Below, piece by piece: positions 34,947 to 46,408 of a DNA stretch of 64,000 nucleotides (positions are counted from its first letter, which is position 1; each line of letters opens with the position of its first letter). Both the position numbers and the translations under genes were made by a program. This stretch comes from Acorus gramineus. Its lineage: Eukaryota > Streptophyta > Magnoliopsida > Acorales > Acoraceae. Under the pieces are notes generated by a model. The model was not told where the DNA came from and ran no database searches. It worked only from the letters and a program-made list of their open reading frames with translations. The stretch is from assembly GCA_030737835.1 (NCBI GenBank), contig JAUJYN010000018.1:2480001-2544000 (forward strand). The letters run 5' to 3'.

Positions 34947-36123
34947 TGTCACGCCCCAGGCGTCCCCGAGACGTGGCAATAATAAATATAATATCAGCTA
35001 TCAATACCTGAGGTCAATAAGGACACCAACAACAATACACAAGGCAACAAAGCAAGATAAAGATAACTGACTGAAAAGCGGAAGCACAATATATAAACAA
35101 TGTCTGTAAATCAAAAACATTATTACAGACTCGAATACACAATCACTGTCCTGTGAGAGCCAAGTCTAGACCAAATAAAATACAACCTGTGCCACATGCA
35201 CGATTTACAAAGCATAAAATGACTCTAGGAATGATGACAGCCTCGAACACACCATCCGCCGACAGAACGCTCCACGCCCATAAGACCACGCAACAGGAAG
35301 CTCCAGCTCCACGCCCAACACTGCCCCTGAAAAGAAACAGTATGCGAGGGGTGAGCTACAAGCTCAGTGAGTGGCTGGAAACCAATCACCATTCTACAGT
35401 TCAATACATAATCAGTTCCCTTTTTCAAGGAAAAACATGGGTAGAAACCCAATGGATCACTGGGTCACGCGGCGGCGCGACCAACCTCACCCCCACCCTC
35501 ATTCCCGGAGAGAGTCTTTTGGGACTTATGGGGAGAGACCATACCGTCGGTCGAAGAGACCCGGATTTACTGGTCTACTCAACACTACTGGATCATCTAC
35601 ATCTAGATAATCGCCCATCGATGTCCTTCAACATCCATCACGAGACCGGACCCAACATCTATGGGAACGGTCGAACAACGAATGGGCCACGAGGCGACGC
35701 GTCTTCGCCTCATCCACACCCTCACTCCTGAAAGGAGGAAACTTGGGACTTTGGGAGAGACTTAGACTGCTCTACACCCCTGGTCCACCGGTAGCCTCTC
35801 CCCGCTCCATAGCTTACCTGGTATACTCCCACGATTCAGCACTGTCCGAAACACATCAGGAGGTACCTACTGATGGGAGCCCTCTGTCAGGACAGCCTGT
35901 CTAACGCCGTGGATGTCACTACTCGGATCCAATGAAGAGGAGAACGATACCACGCTCGCGACATCATTCAATAACCCTCTCCCGGGTAGTATCTACAACC
36001 CGATCTCCTCAACTCACCGCTCTTACCCTTGGTCCACCGGTAGCCTCTCCCACCCTCGTGGCCTCCGCCTAGTCCTCTGTCAGGTATAGCCGACGCCGGG
36101 GAGTCCCTACATCGGATCCAAAC
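34947..36123 (-). mobile_element. Family-B solo LTR, part 1
   Basis: Starts TGTCACGCCCCAGGCGTCCC. It is the minus-strand 3' part of an LTR that ends at 41879 and is split by a family-A LTR after 36123. The CTCACAGGAC block lies near 35147, GTGAGGG-type repeats appear as CCTCACCC near 35485, and the AAGAATG-type family-B features follow in part 2. Duplication GTCCA is at 34942-34946 and 41880-41884. Confidence 0.9.
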
Positions 36124-36468
36124 TGTCACGCCCCAGGGCGGCCAACCCAGGGACGCGGCAAGTGTATGTATCATATCAGAAGCCTACACAGGAGGTCAAT
36201 AATATATATCATACACAAACAACTAGAATGACACATATGCAACAAAAGGGGCTGACATGATATATACACCAAATGCGGAAGCAAAAGACTGAATCTGTGA
36301 ATAAACATTCTACAGACTCGATACTCAATCATCTGTCCTGTGAGAGCCAATATACACAAATACAACTGAACATATACCAACACGTGCCAAGCACGGAAAT
36401 AAAATACATACAGCCAAGGAAAGGGATGCTGATAACCTCTGGCACTCGCGGAACGTGGCGCTGCTCCG

Positions 36469-36533
36469 CTACTGAAGAAATCCCTCGGAAAGCTCCAACT
36501 GCTGCTCCAGCTCCAGCTCAGGCTCAGTGGCAA
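36469..36533 (-). other. Exon-like block C (minus copy)
   Basis: Follows GTTTTTCCCCAG on the minus strand. It reads ATEPELELEQQLELSEGFLQ then TAG. Confidence 0.55.
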
Positions 36534-37777
36534 CTGGGGAAAAACATATGCGAGGGGTGAGCCGCACGCTCAGTGAACAGCACAACCCATGCATCACAGA
36601 CTATATTTACCACAATTCCATTATTTATCCAGCCATCAATACATAACAACATAATCCAGTGGTTCGTACTTCGCCGAACCACCACACCCTCACCCTCACC
36701 CATCCATGGGTGACATAGGCTATTGGGACTTATAATCATCTATTCACAAATCCAGTAGGTCGCTCATCGCCAACCCACTACACCCTCACCCTCACCCTAC
36801 CACGGGTGACATAGGATTTTGGGACTGACTAGGCTGTTGGTCACCCTTGGTCCACCGATAGTCTCTCCCTCCACTCCGTAGGCCGCCTGGTCTACTCCCA
36901 CATTCAGCACAGTCCGAAACCAAATCAGGAGGTGCCTACTAATGGGAGCCCTCTGTCAGGAAGGCCCTGTCTAACGCTGGGGGTAGCCTCTACCGGATCC
37001 AACGCAGGGAACAGAACAGCCTATCCATACGCATATGATCCACTCGGATCCGCTGACTACATATCATTACAACTCAAATGTCATGAATTCCTCTGAATTC
37101 AACCAGGTGCATCATCAAGATGCGGGAACATGTACAATAATCAGCAAGGCTGGAATATCATTGGGGGAAAGAACTCGGGAGGGCGGCGTGAGTTCCCGTT
37201 ATAGGATACCTCGACAACCAAACAAGGAACACGGAGTACCCTAACCCGGGTCCCACCGCTGTCCTCGCAAGGCCCCTCCCTTACAATATCTACCAACTAT
37301 GCTAATAATTATACCAATCATACAATCATTACATATAATATTATTGGGACTAGAACCTTGGGAGGGCAGCCTGAGGTCCCGATACAGGACATCCCGACAA
37401 CCAAACAAGGAACACGGAGTACCCTAACACGGGTCTCAGCGTTGACCTCGCAAGGCTCCTCCCTATAATATTATCCTAAGGCATGCGATCTAACAGATAC
37501 CAGCATTTAATTTAATAATTAAACTAGTAGGACGCATGCATAGGCCGGGGTTTCCTAGCATGAAAACCAGGGGACATGCTGCATGGCTCATACGCATATC
37601 CTATGGGTGCAAGTCCCTAACATAAAAGCCTAGGGTAGCATGCATTCTACATTTTCATCATGCTCACATGCAATACATATTATTACAGGTTAATATAATC
37701 CACGGTGCCCCAGGAGAGATCGGTATACGCCCAAGTGCGTATAACACCTCTCTACTGGGTTGGATTGTCCCACTCAC

Positions 37778-37813
37778 CAGTATCGGGGTCGTCGCGCGAC
37801 CGTCCGTCTAGAT
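37778..37813 (-). other. Exon-like block B (minus copy)
   Basis: 36 nt between CTTGCAG and GTGAGTG on the minus strand, reading LDGRSRDDPDT. Confidence 0.6.
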
Positions 37814-39388
37814 CTGCAAGACAGACAATCAATATGGTGAGTTAAAATCCATAAATACTAGAAAATACATAAACCCACAATTAAACTCCCAACACTCGGG
37901 CAAACGTGCATACGACCCGCACGCACGCTAGCCCGAGCACTCCGACAACCCCCCGCACGGCCGGCCACCACCCGCACGGCCACCCGACCGCCCGGACGCG
38001 CCGCCGGGCCTCAGCCCGCGCACTCCGCGCACCGCCCGGGGCTCCGCGCGTCCACCGAGCCCAGCCGCGGCAGCCCGCACGCACACGCCGTGCGCTGGCC
38101 CGCGAGCACCCCGCACGCCCCCGCGCGCGGCGCCTCGCCCCCGCGCACACCATCCCGCGCACGCCTCGCGCGCGCCTCCTCGCCCCGCGCGCACCCCGCG
38201 CGCACCTCCGCCGCTCCGCCGCGCCTCGCGCGCACCACGGCCGCCTCGCCGCGCCCTCCGCGCGCACTCTGCACACCCGCGCGCACTGCCTAGCACCTCT
38301 GCCACCACCCCGCGCACGCCTAGCACCTCGGCCACCACCTCGCGCACGCCTAGCACCTCGGCCACCACCTCGCGCACGCCCTCCGCTGCCTCAGCCACCA
38401 CCTCGCACCCGCGTGACCTGCTCCACGCGCACCAGCCCGCCCAGCACCAGCCCGCACGACCAGCACAGCACGGCCAGCTCTGCGCACAGACGCCCGAGCA
38501 GCTCCCCGCACCAGACCCGCGCGCACTCGCGCGCAAGCACGCCCACGCACGCACGCGCGCGTGCCTGCGCGCGCCCGGCCTGCGCGCCGCCTGGGTCGCT
38601 GCCGCTGCTGCCTGCGCCCGACGACGTCTCCCACCAGCCCGAGCACCACCAACCACCCCTCCCACTGCCGCCGACCACCTCCAACCACCTTCGACCACCC
38701 TCCGACGACCCCCACTGCCGCCGACCACCTCCCAACCACAAAACCCTCCCTAGCAATCATCTAGACAAGAAAAAAGAGGGAAAGGAGGCTTACCGAGGGG
38801 AGGAAGAGGCGTCCGGTGGATCTCCACGCGCCGAAACCCTTCCCAAAAGCCTTCTCACGCCCCGATCTATCACGGCCCTCGATTTGGCTCGAAACAGAGG
38901 AGAGAGAGGGGAGGTCGGGGAGGCTAGGATCGTCGGAATTCGGATTTGAAGACACCGGAGCGTAGATCGGGACCCGATCTACACTTCCCGTGCTTTAGGT
39001 TTTTGGTTTTGAGGGGTGTAGGGGGCTCAAACGGAAGAAAAACGGAGGAGAGGAGAGAGAGAGAGAGCAGGTCGGGAAGATGATGAATAGTGATTAGATA
39101 TTTTTGATTCCTTTTAAGTAGAGCGCGACTTAAAAACCCGGATACGCCCCGGAACTGCGAAATTTTTGCAAACGATGCCAGAATTCGATGAAATTTTCAT
39201 GAGTGGCTTAAAATGGCACCAGGACACATAATATGCAGTTAGATTTTTAATCGGAGTCCTCTAGCTTAGACGATAGCTAACAGTCTGAAATTATGCGGTT
39301 CCGATCGAAAAACCCTAAAAATTTTAAAACTGCCAGGACGCTCTAACGGTTACCAGCAAGCTAAAAGTGACACAAATATAACACAAAC

Positions 39389-41879
39389 GAAGGGGAGAAC
39401 GATCCCATGTTCGCAAAGCGAAACCCAATGGAAAACAACCACTCTCGATACTCGCTCAGCGAGATATCACACACATGCATAACCACAACCAACACATTCA
39501 TATTAACCTCAAAGTAGTCATAGTCCCTAAACGGGAGTAACTACACAAGCTAGTGGGTCGTAACATCGCCGACCCACCCCACCCTCACCCTCACCCTCAA
39601 GGGGGTGACATGGGCTGTTGGGACAGACTAGACCGCTCTCCTCCCCTGGCCCCACTGGGTAGCCTCTCCCACCCTTGTAGCATTCACCTGGTATACTCCC
39701 ACGATCAGCACTGTCCGAAACACATCAGGAGGTACCTACAGATGGGAGCCCTCTGTCAGGCCAGCTAACGCCGGGGAGTTCCTACCTCGGATCCCAACCA
39801 ATAAGGAGAAGACAGCCTACTCACATGGATATGATCCTCTTGGATCCGTCGACATCGCTTCCTAACATTTCTAATGTCATGAATTCACAAGAATTCCTCC
39901 AGGGCGCATAACTAAGATGCGGGGAGACACATATTATAACAACGAGGTTATAATATTCTCTAAGGCATGCTAATAACTATATGCTCGCATTTGATTTAAA
40001 TAAATTAAACTAAATGGGAACATGCATAGGTCAGGGCAAGGTGTCTAGGCATGCATAGGCCGCTATACATGATATAAGGGTGCATATCCCTAGCATACAA
40101 AGTCTAAGGTGGCATGGATACATCATATTAATCATGCATAGATCAAGGCTTTTAAGTACAGGACATGGTGTCCAGGCATGTACGGGCCTCTATACACGAT
40201 ACATGGATGTATATCCCTAGCATGCAAAACATCTACTTATTAGTTAGGGGGGGGGGGGGCCATCGATGCGCGACGCGCGTCTGCGCGGGTCGAGCGCATC
40301 CCTAGAGAGGGGGGGGGGATTGGAATCAAACCACTCACCTTACGACCCGGGACCTCGCGCATCCCATCTGACGAGATCTGCAAGGTAGGGGCATCCAACT
40401 GGTGAGAAACAACACAATTTACACATAGAAATGATTAGAAATACCCCATACTCGGACAAGCATGCATACGGGCTCGCATGCATGCGAGCACGCACGTACG
40501 CACGCGAGTCTGAGTGCCCCGACACCTACCCGAACCCTCGGGCAGCCACACGCATGGCCCCCCGCACGCGCACGCACGAATGCGCATGCACGCACGCACC
40601 GCTGCACCATCGGCGCACTGCCGCGCTCCTACCCGCGCGCCCAGACGCGCTTCCGCGCGCACCGCGCGTCCTGCCCTGCGCGCACTGCGCCCCCCGCGCA
40701 GCACCTCGCGCACGCCCCACCACGCTCACGCACGCGCACGCGTGCACTAGTCCCCAGCCCCGCGCCCAGGCGCACTGCCCAGGCGCACCTGCCGCGCGCG
40801 CGCGCACGCTCGCGCCTGCACCCACACGCACCCGCGCGCACTCCCGCGCGCACCCGCGCGCGTCTGCGCGCCCGACTGCTCCTGCCAGCGCCCGCCTGCG
40901 CGCGCACGCGCGCAGACTGCGTCCAGCACGCGCCCAGGCCATCCCAACCTCATTTTAACCCTCCCCAACCCCTCACACACACCCTAACCCATCTACCTAG
41001 CATGCATGACTTTCCCACAACCCCTTAAGCCATAAAAACCAAGAAAAGAAGGGGAGGAGCTCACCTTGGAGGGGGAACGAAAGGGGGAGGTTCGGGGGCC
41101 CTCGACGCACCCGCGACCACCTCAACCGCCACCACCACTACCACCACCTCCTCAGCCTCTCCTCAGCCTCCTCTTCAGCTAAAAATCAGGGGGGTGAAAT
41201 CCATGCAAAGGGAGCTTGAGAGAGAGGGGAACAAACAACAACAACCAAACCTACCTTCTCTTCTTCCTTCACCTCCTCCTTCTCTTTGTGTCATTTAATC
41301 AAACACTTGGTGGGGGGGGGGGGTTTGAAAAGAGAGAAGGAGAGCAAAAAGAGCTTGTCGAGGGGATTTGGGAGGGGAGAGAGAGAGAGGAGATATTTAT
41401 CACAAATATCTTAAGAGGGAAAGACTAAGTTGCCCTTGACTAGAAATTCTGCGCAAGCTTCACTGGAACAGCCATAACTTCCTCGATACAGCTCCGAATT
41501 GCTCAATTCCAAAACCGTTGGAAAGCTAAGAAGATTATCTACAACTTTCATGTTCATGAAAAATCAAATAATCTCTCCAGCTATTCCGAAATTAGAGCTA
41601 AACATCAAGCAGGGCTGCTGCCAGAATTTTCATCCCCGGGGTATACTTGGAAAAATACCCATAACTTTTACTACAAGAATCCAGTTGATCTAATTCCACT
41701 TCTGTACGAAAGCTAACTCAAAACTGGACATCTCATAGTAAACTCATATTTAAACCTCTTCATCTTGGATTTTAACAAAATCGAATCCAAATACCAAATC
41801 AGGAATACATAACTTCTAGGGAAAAAAATTATGTACCCAAATTTTCAAAAAGAGCGCTCCAAATGACACAGGCACAACA
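39389..41879 (-). mobile_element. Family-B solo LTR, part 2
   Basis: Resumes after the nested LTR and ends CCAAATGACACAGGCACAACA, the reverse of the family-B start TGTTGTGCCTGTGTC. It contains a poly-G tract (40249-40259), a GC-rich core on the minus strand (about 40450-40930) with alternating CG/CA runs, and a block-A-like region near 41080-41180. Length without the nested LTR is about 3.67 kb. Confidence 0.9.
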
Positions 41880-41884
41880 GTCCA

Positions 41885-42954
41885 AACCCAGTCCCCACCT
41901 ATCAGCCATAGGGTTGGACAACCGCCGAGGAAGGCGCACACCCCCCTGATCGAGGACCAACTCTGAGACAGTATACACCCGGTTCATCTGGATATATGAT
42001 GCTTCGGCAAGCTACTTACCCAAACACCTTTTTTCCTCGATTGGTACCCGCTTCCGTGCTGTTACGACGAAGCCCGTTAACCCAGAATCCCATAGTCCAA
42101 AACCCTGTAAACCAGATCCCAGCAAGTGTAGATCCTGTAACAAATATTGAAAATCAAAGGCTAGAACCTATTATACAAGCCCTGATGGAAGAACCAGAAA
42201 ACCTAAACGCCTACGCAATAGGAGCCACGAATCATGAAGAATTGCCTAGGATCATTCGAGGTGGTTTAATCCTTCCATCACCTTCCCCAATGAACCCAAA
42301 CCCTATCAGGCCCCTCCCCCTATACACAGAACAAATACCTGAGCCCATCCTAGTTAATCCCATGAAGGGAGGTCCCATCCGACCATTAAATCATTTCTCT
42401 CAGGCACAACCTAGTCAGACCAATTACATTAGGGCCAGAGTTCTTCCTACCTAATCCTCTGCTCCACCGAGGATGCAAGCCTTTGCTCCCCAACAAGTGC
42501 CACAAAGGAAATACACCGCTATTTTGCCCCCATCAACTTATGAGTCACCAGCTCCTGAGATTATTGAATCTACAGAATGTCCCAAACAGGACTCTGACGA
42601 TGATGAAGAGTTTTTGGATGGAGAACTATCGGAACTCTTTTACCCTACTCCAGTACAACCTGAATCCATCATCCAAGCCTTACAACCAATTGAATCTAAA
42701 AACCCATTATCTTTACCAGTTCAAGATCAAATCATATCATGCCCGTCAAACCTGCCTTGGTAGCCTCAGATGACTCACGTTCTGACTCATCAGATTATGA
42801 GAATGACATAGACCTAGAACAACCAATTGTGCATAATCTCAAATCAGAACCACTCATATTTAAAAATGCACAATTTGAGGGAGCAGTCGAGCCATCCCAA
42901 TTACCAGATCCACTCGACTTGCTATCCCATCTGTTCAATTACCCATTTTTTTGA
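41885..42954 (+). pseudogene. Remnant coding region of the Tat/Ogre-like element, unrecognised
   Basis: Continues the element after the family-B LTR. Three plus-strand open frames (41996-42454, 42473-42763, 42739-42954) follow each other. They are Pro/Glu/Asp-rich and low in recognisable motifs, for example DSDDDEEFLDGELSELFYP and SDSSDYENDIDLEQP. No zinc knuckle, protease DSG or RT motif was found. The gag upstream and LTR downstream suggest a gag C-terminal or spacer region left after deletion of pol. That is inference; function is unknown. Confidence 0.4.
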
Positions 42955-43766
42955 TCTATTGTCCAATGGACATTTCCCTGCCTCTCTTTTACTATAAATA
43001 GAGGGCGTCCAAGGCATTTCTACAACATGAACCAATCACCAATTCATAAGAAATCCATCCCCAATCAACACATACAAGCCTATACCCCACACCACCATTC
43101 TAAAACCCTTGAGAGAGAGAGAGAAAGAGAAAGAGAGCTTTATTTGTGAGTAGAAAACCCATTTCCTACACAAATTCACTCTCCAAATCCACTCTCCAAA
43201 ACTCAGGTTAAATCTAGTTTAACCTCAGCCAAACCCAAACCTATTTCCTACCCAGGTTCTGCCAAAATTGAACCAGGTCCCGGGTGGCTAACCTAAACTA
43301 GCCTTCCCCCACCAGGCGGCTATTTTCCACTAGCCAGCCCACACCTACACCACACCTTGACTTTCCAAACACCTCCTTTGTCAAGTTCCCGAGGCAGAAA
43401 AGGATTCTTGTTTTTCACCTTTGTGTGCGGCAAGCCTGTATCTTAGAGCAGAGACTCCACAAACTCCCCATGAAGGCGATCAAATCCAACCCCAACTTTT
43501 CCTACTTTTTGAGAAAGCAGGTGGCGATCACAAACACCCCCTGAATCCTCTTGAGGAGCCATCGGACGCCCCAGCAAGAAACCACACCCTTCCATCTTTT
43601 TGAGAGACGATCCAGTCGGGTCCGCAGAGCGCAATCGGATCCAAATCCCGGAGAAACCCCCACACACACCAAAAAAAAAGAAAGAAGACCGAGCCTTCTT
43701 TCTCTTTTTTTGGAGGCCTCCAAACAGCCAGAGCGGACCCCAACCCCCGAAAAAGGACTACCGACA
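42930..43766 (+). mobile_element. Truncated 3' LTR, Tat/Ogre-like
   Basis: Parallels 32258-33048 from AATTACCCA through the TATAAATA box (42993-43000), a (GA)n tract near 43112-43136 and GAGTAGAAAACCCATTTCCTA to the end CTACCGACA. Divergence is clear to the eye. The 5' half of the LTR is missing. The flank after the end is TGATG, not the GGCGC of the 5' side. Confidence 0.6.
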
Positions 43767-43905
43767 TGATGGAGGTGGCATGATTGGTGAGTATTAATTC
43801 AAGTAAAATACAAGTCATCTTTGAGAGTTTTATAATTTTATCATTAAGCACCAAACACTGGAATTCGCAAGAAGGAAGAATAATATTTCTCAAGTATTGA
43901 TAGTT

Positions 43906-44903
43906 TTATGCATGGAATTTCTTTAGATAAAGTGCATTCCACGAACCTGAGACTTCGACTCCTTCGGCATCCACCAAGCAGTAAGCATTCCCGGAGTAGC
44001 CATGGGTGATCACATAGGGTCCTTCCCATGTGGGCTGCAGCTTGCCTTTTGGGTGGGGCTGTCTTGATGGCATGATTTGCTAAAGTATCATCTCCTGAAT
44101 TTTAAATTTTCTCTCTATTACTTTCTTTTCAAATGCCCTTGCCACCCTCCTCTGGTAGGCCCGGGCATGGTCAGCCGCTCTTAACCTTTTTTCGTCTAAT
44201 AGTTCAAGGCATAGCAGGAGTGCTTCTCTTCTTTATTCAATCTGTAAGTCTTCTTCTAATACTACACTTAAGAATGGAATAAGAATCTCATAGGGTGCTG
44301 TTGCTTCTGCCCCGAATGTGAGTGAATATGGGGTCTGGCTTGTGGGTGTCTAGATAGAGGTCTGGTAAGCCCAGATGGCATCAACTAACTTGTTTGGTCA
44401 GTCAGTAGCTTTGTGTGTTTCTACTGTCTTTTTGATGATTCTGAGCAAGGTTTTGTTGGTGGCCTCTGCTTGTCCATTTCCTTGTGGGTAATATGGTGTG
44501 GAGTGATGGAGTTCTATGTGATGTTTATTACATAGGTCTTGGAACTCTTGGGAAATGAATTGTGGGCCATTATCTATTATGATCACCTTGGGGGTGCCGA
44601 ACCGCACAAGGATATGGGTACGAACGAAGCGGGCCAGGGTGGAGCTTTTAATCAGTACATAGGACTCGGCTTTGGCCCATTTGGTGAAGTATTCCGTGGC
44701 AGTGAGAATAAAGGCTTTTTGGGTGGTATTTTCTACGTTGTCTCGAAATGGTCCTACCACATCTAGTGCCGACATAGAAAATGGCCATGGAGAAGTCATG
44801 GGGTGCAGGGAAGATGTGGGTGCATGTATTTTGTTAGCATGAGTTTGAAATTGGATGCAGTGTCGAATGTATTTGTTGCAGTCCCCTTCGAGTGTGGGCC
44901 AGT
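43906..44903 (-). pseudogene. Integrase remnant, Ty3/gypsy (Tat/Ogre-like)
   Basis: On the minus strand, 44799-44398 encodes an integrase catalytic core: Asp in ALDVVGPF (residue 13 of that frame), Asp in IDNGPQF (76) and Glu in QAEATNKTLL (112), the D..D35E arrangement. Upstream the frame holds a CNKYIRHC-type Cys pair from the HHCC finger. Downstream, after a TAG near 44398, homology continues through ARAYQRRVARAFEKK to a C-terminal GKLQPTWEGPYVI segment ending at 43906. The 5' side is cut at 44903 by an LTR insertion. Its orientation is opposite to the adjacent LTR fragment, so the two are probably not one element. Confidence 0.8.
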
Positions 44904-45616
44904 TGTTGTGCCTGTGTCATTTGGAGCGCTCTCTTTGAAAATTTGGGTACATAATTTTTTTCCTAGAAGTTATGTATTCCTGATTTGGTATTTGGATTTG
45001 ATTTTGTTAAAATCCAAGATGAAGAGGTTTAAATATGTGTTTACTATGAGATGTCCAGTTTTGAGTTAGCTTTCGTACAGAAGTGGAATTAGATCAACTG
45101 GATACTTGTAGTAAAAGTTATGGGTATTTTTCCAAGTATACCCCGGGGAGGGAAATTCTGGCAGCAACCCTGTTCTATGTTTAGCTCTAATTTTGGAATA
45201 TCTGGAGAGATTATTTGATCTTGGCATAAACATGAAAGTTGTAGATAATCTTCTTGGCATTCCAACGGAATTGGAATGTGCATTTCGGAGCTATATTCAG
45301 GAAGTTATGGCTGTTCCAGTGAAGCATGCGCAGAATTTCTAGTCAAAGGGCGTCTAGGTCATTTCCCTCCTTCCTTAGATATTTGTGTGATAAATATCTC
45401 TCTCTCTCTCTCTCCCCTCCCAAACCCCCACGTCAACACACATTTTCTCTCCTTCTCTCTTTTCAAACCCCCCCACCAAGTGTTTGATTTATTGTCTCAA
45501 AGAGAAGAAGAGAAGGAGGAAGTGAAGGAAGAAAAGAAGCTTTGTCTAGGTGTGTTGGTGTTGTTGATCTTATCTTCTCTCAAGCCCTCTCATCATCCTT
45601 CCCCCCTGATTTTCAG

Positions 45617-45720
45617 CTGAAGAGGAGGCTGAGGAGGTGGTGGTAGTGGTGGTGGCGGTTGAGGTGGTCCCGGATGCGTCGAGGGCCCCCGAGCCTCCCC
45701 CTTTCATTTCCCCTCCAAAG
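45617..45720 (+). other. Exon-like block A of family B
   Basis: 104 nt between CCTGATTTTCAG and GTGAGTC. The open frame is Glu/Val-rich (EEEAEEVVVVVVAVEVVPDA). The same block in the 3' LTR is at 49951-50054, also 104 nt. Confidence 0.45.
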
Positions 45721-46369
45721 GTGAGTCTTTCCCCTCCTTTTCTTGATTTTTATGGCGGGGTAAGGGTTGGCTGGGTGCGCGTTTGGGGTTGTCTACGCAC
45801 GTGTGCGCGCAGGCAGGCGTTGGCCGGCGCACAGACGCGCGCGGGCACGTGCGCGCGGAGTGGGCGCGCGGGTGTGCGCGGGTGCTGGCGCGAGCGGGGG
45901 TGCTCGCGGGAGCGCGAGCGTGCGCGCGCGTGGAGCAGTGCGCCTGGGCGCGGGGCTGGGGACCACTGCGCGCGCGCGTGCGTGCGCATGCGTGCGCGTG
46001 CTGGGGCGTGCGCGGGGTGTTGCACGGGGGGCGCAGTGCGTGCGGGTATGCACTGGGCTGAACGCGCGGTGCGCGCGGGCGCGCTCGAGCCTGCGCACGC
46101 GTGCGGCAGCGCGTCTGGGCGCGAGGCAGTGCGCCGATGGTGCCGGGGTGCGTGCGTGCGTGCGCATTCGTGCGTGCGCATGCGGGGGGCCATGCGTGTG
46201 GCTGCCCGAGGGTTCGGGTAGGTGTCGGGGCACTCGAACTCACGTGCATACGTGCGTGCTCGCTTGCGTTCGAGCCCGTAGGCGTGCTTGTCCGAGTATT
46301 GGGTTTTTCTAATGATTTCTATGTGTAAATTGTGTTGTTTCTCACCAGTTCGATGCCCCTACCTTGCAG

Positions 46370-46408
46370 ATCTCGTCGGATGGGATGCGCGAGGTCCCGG
46401 GTTGTAAG
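46370..46408 (+). other. Exon-like block B of family B
   Basis: 39 nt between ACCTTGCAG and GTGAGTGG, a variant of the 36-nt block of family A. It reads ISSDGMREVPGCK in phase 0, unlike family A's phase. Confidence 0.45.

Larger units (their letters stand above)
36124..39383 (-). mobile_element. Family-A solo LTR nested in family-B LTR
   Basis: TGTCACGCCCCAGGGCGGCC to GACACAAATATAACA, 3,260 bp, duplication CAAAC at 36119-36123 and 39384-39388. Block C is at 36469-36533 (ATEPELELEQQLELSEGFLQ then stop), duplicated GCCTTGCGAGG blocks at about 37150-37470, block B at 37778-37813 (LDGRSRDDPDT), the GC-rich core at about 37900-38700, and block A with donor near 38791. The block A frame is open to the donor. 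Confidence 0.93.
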
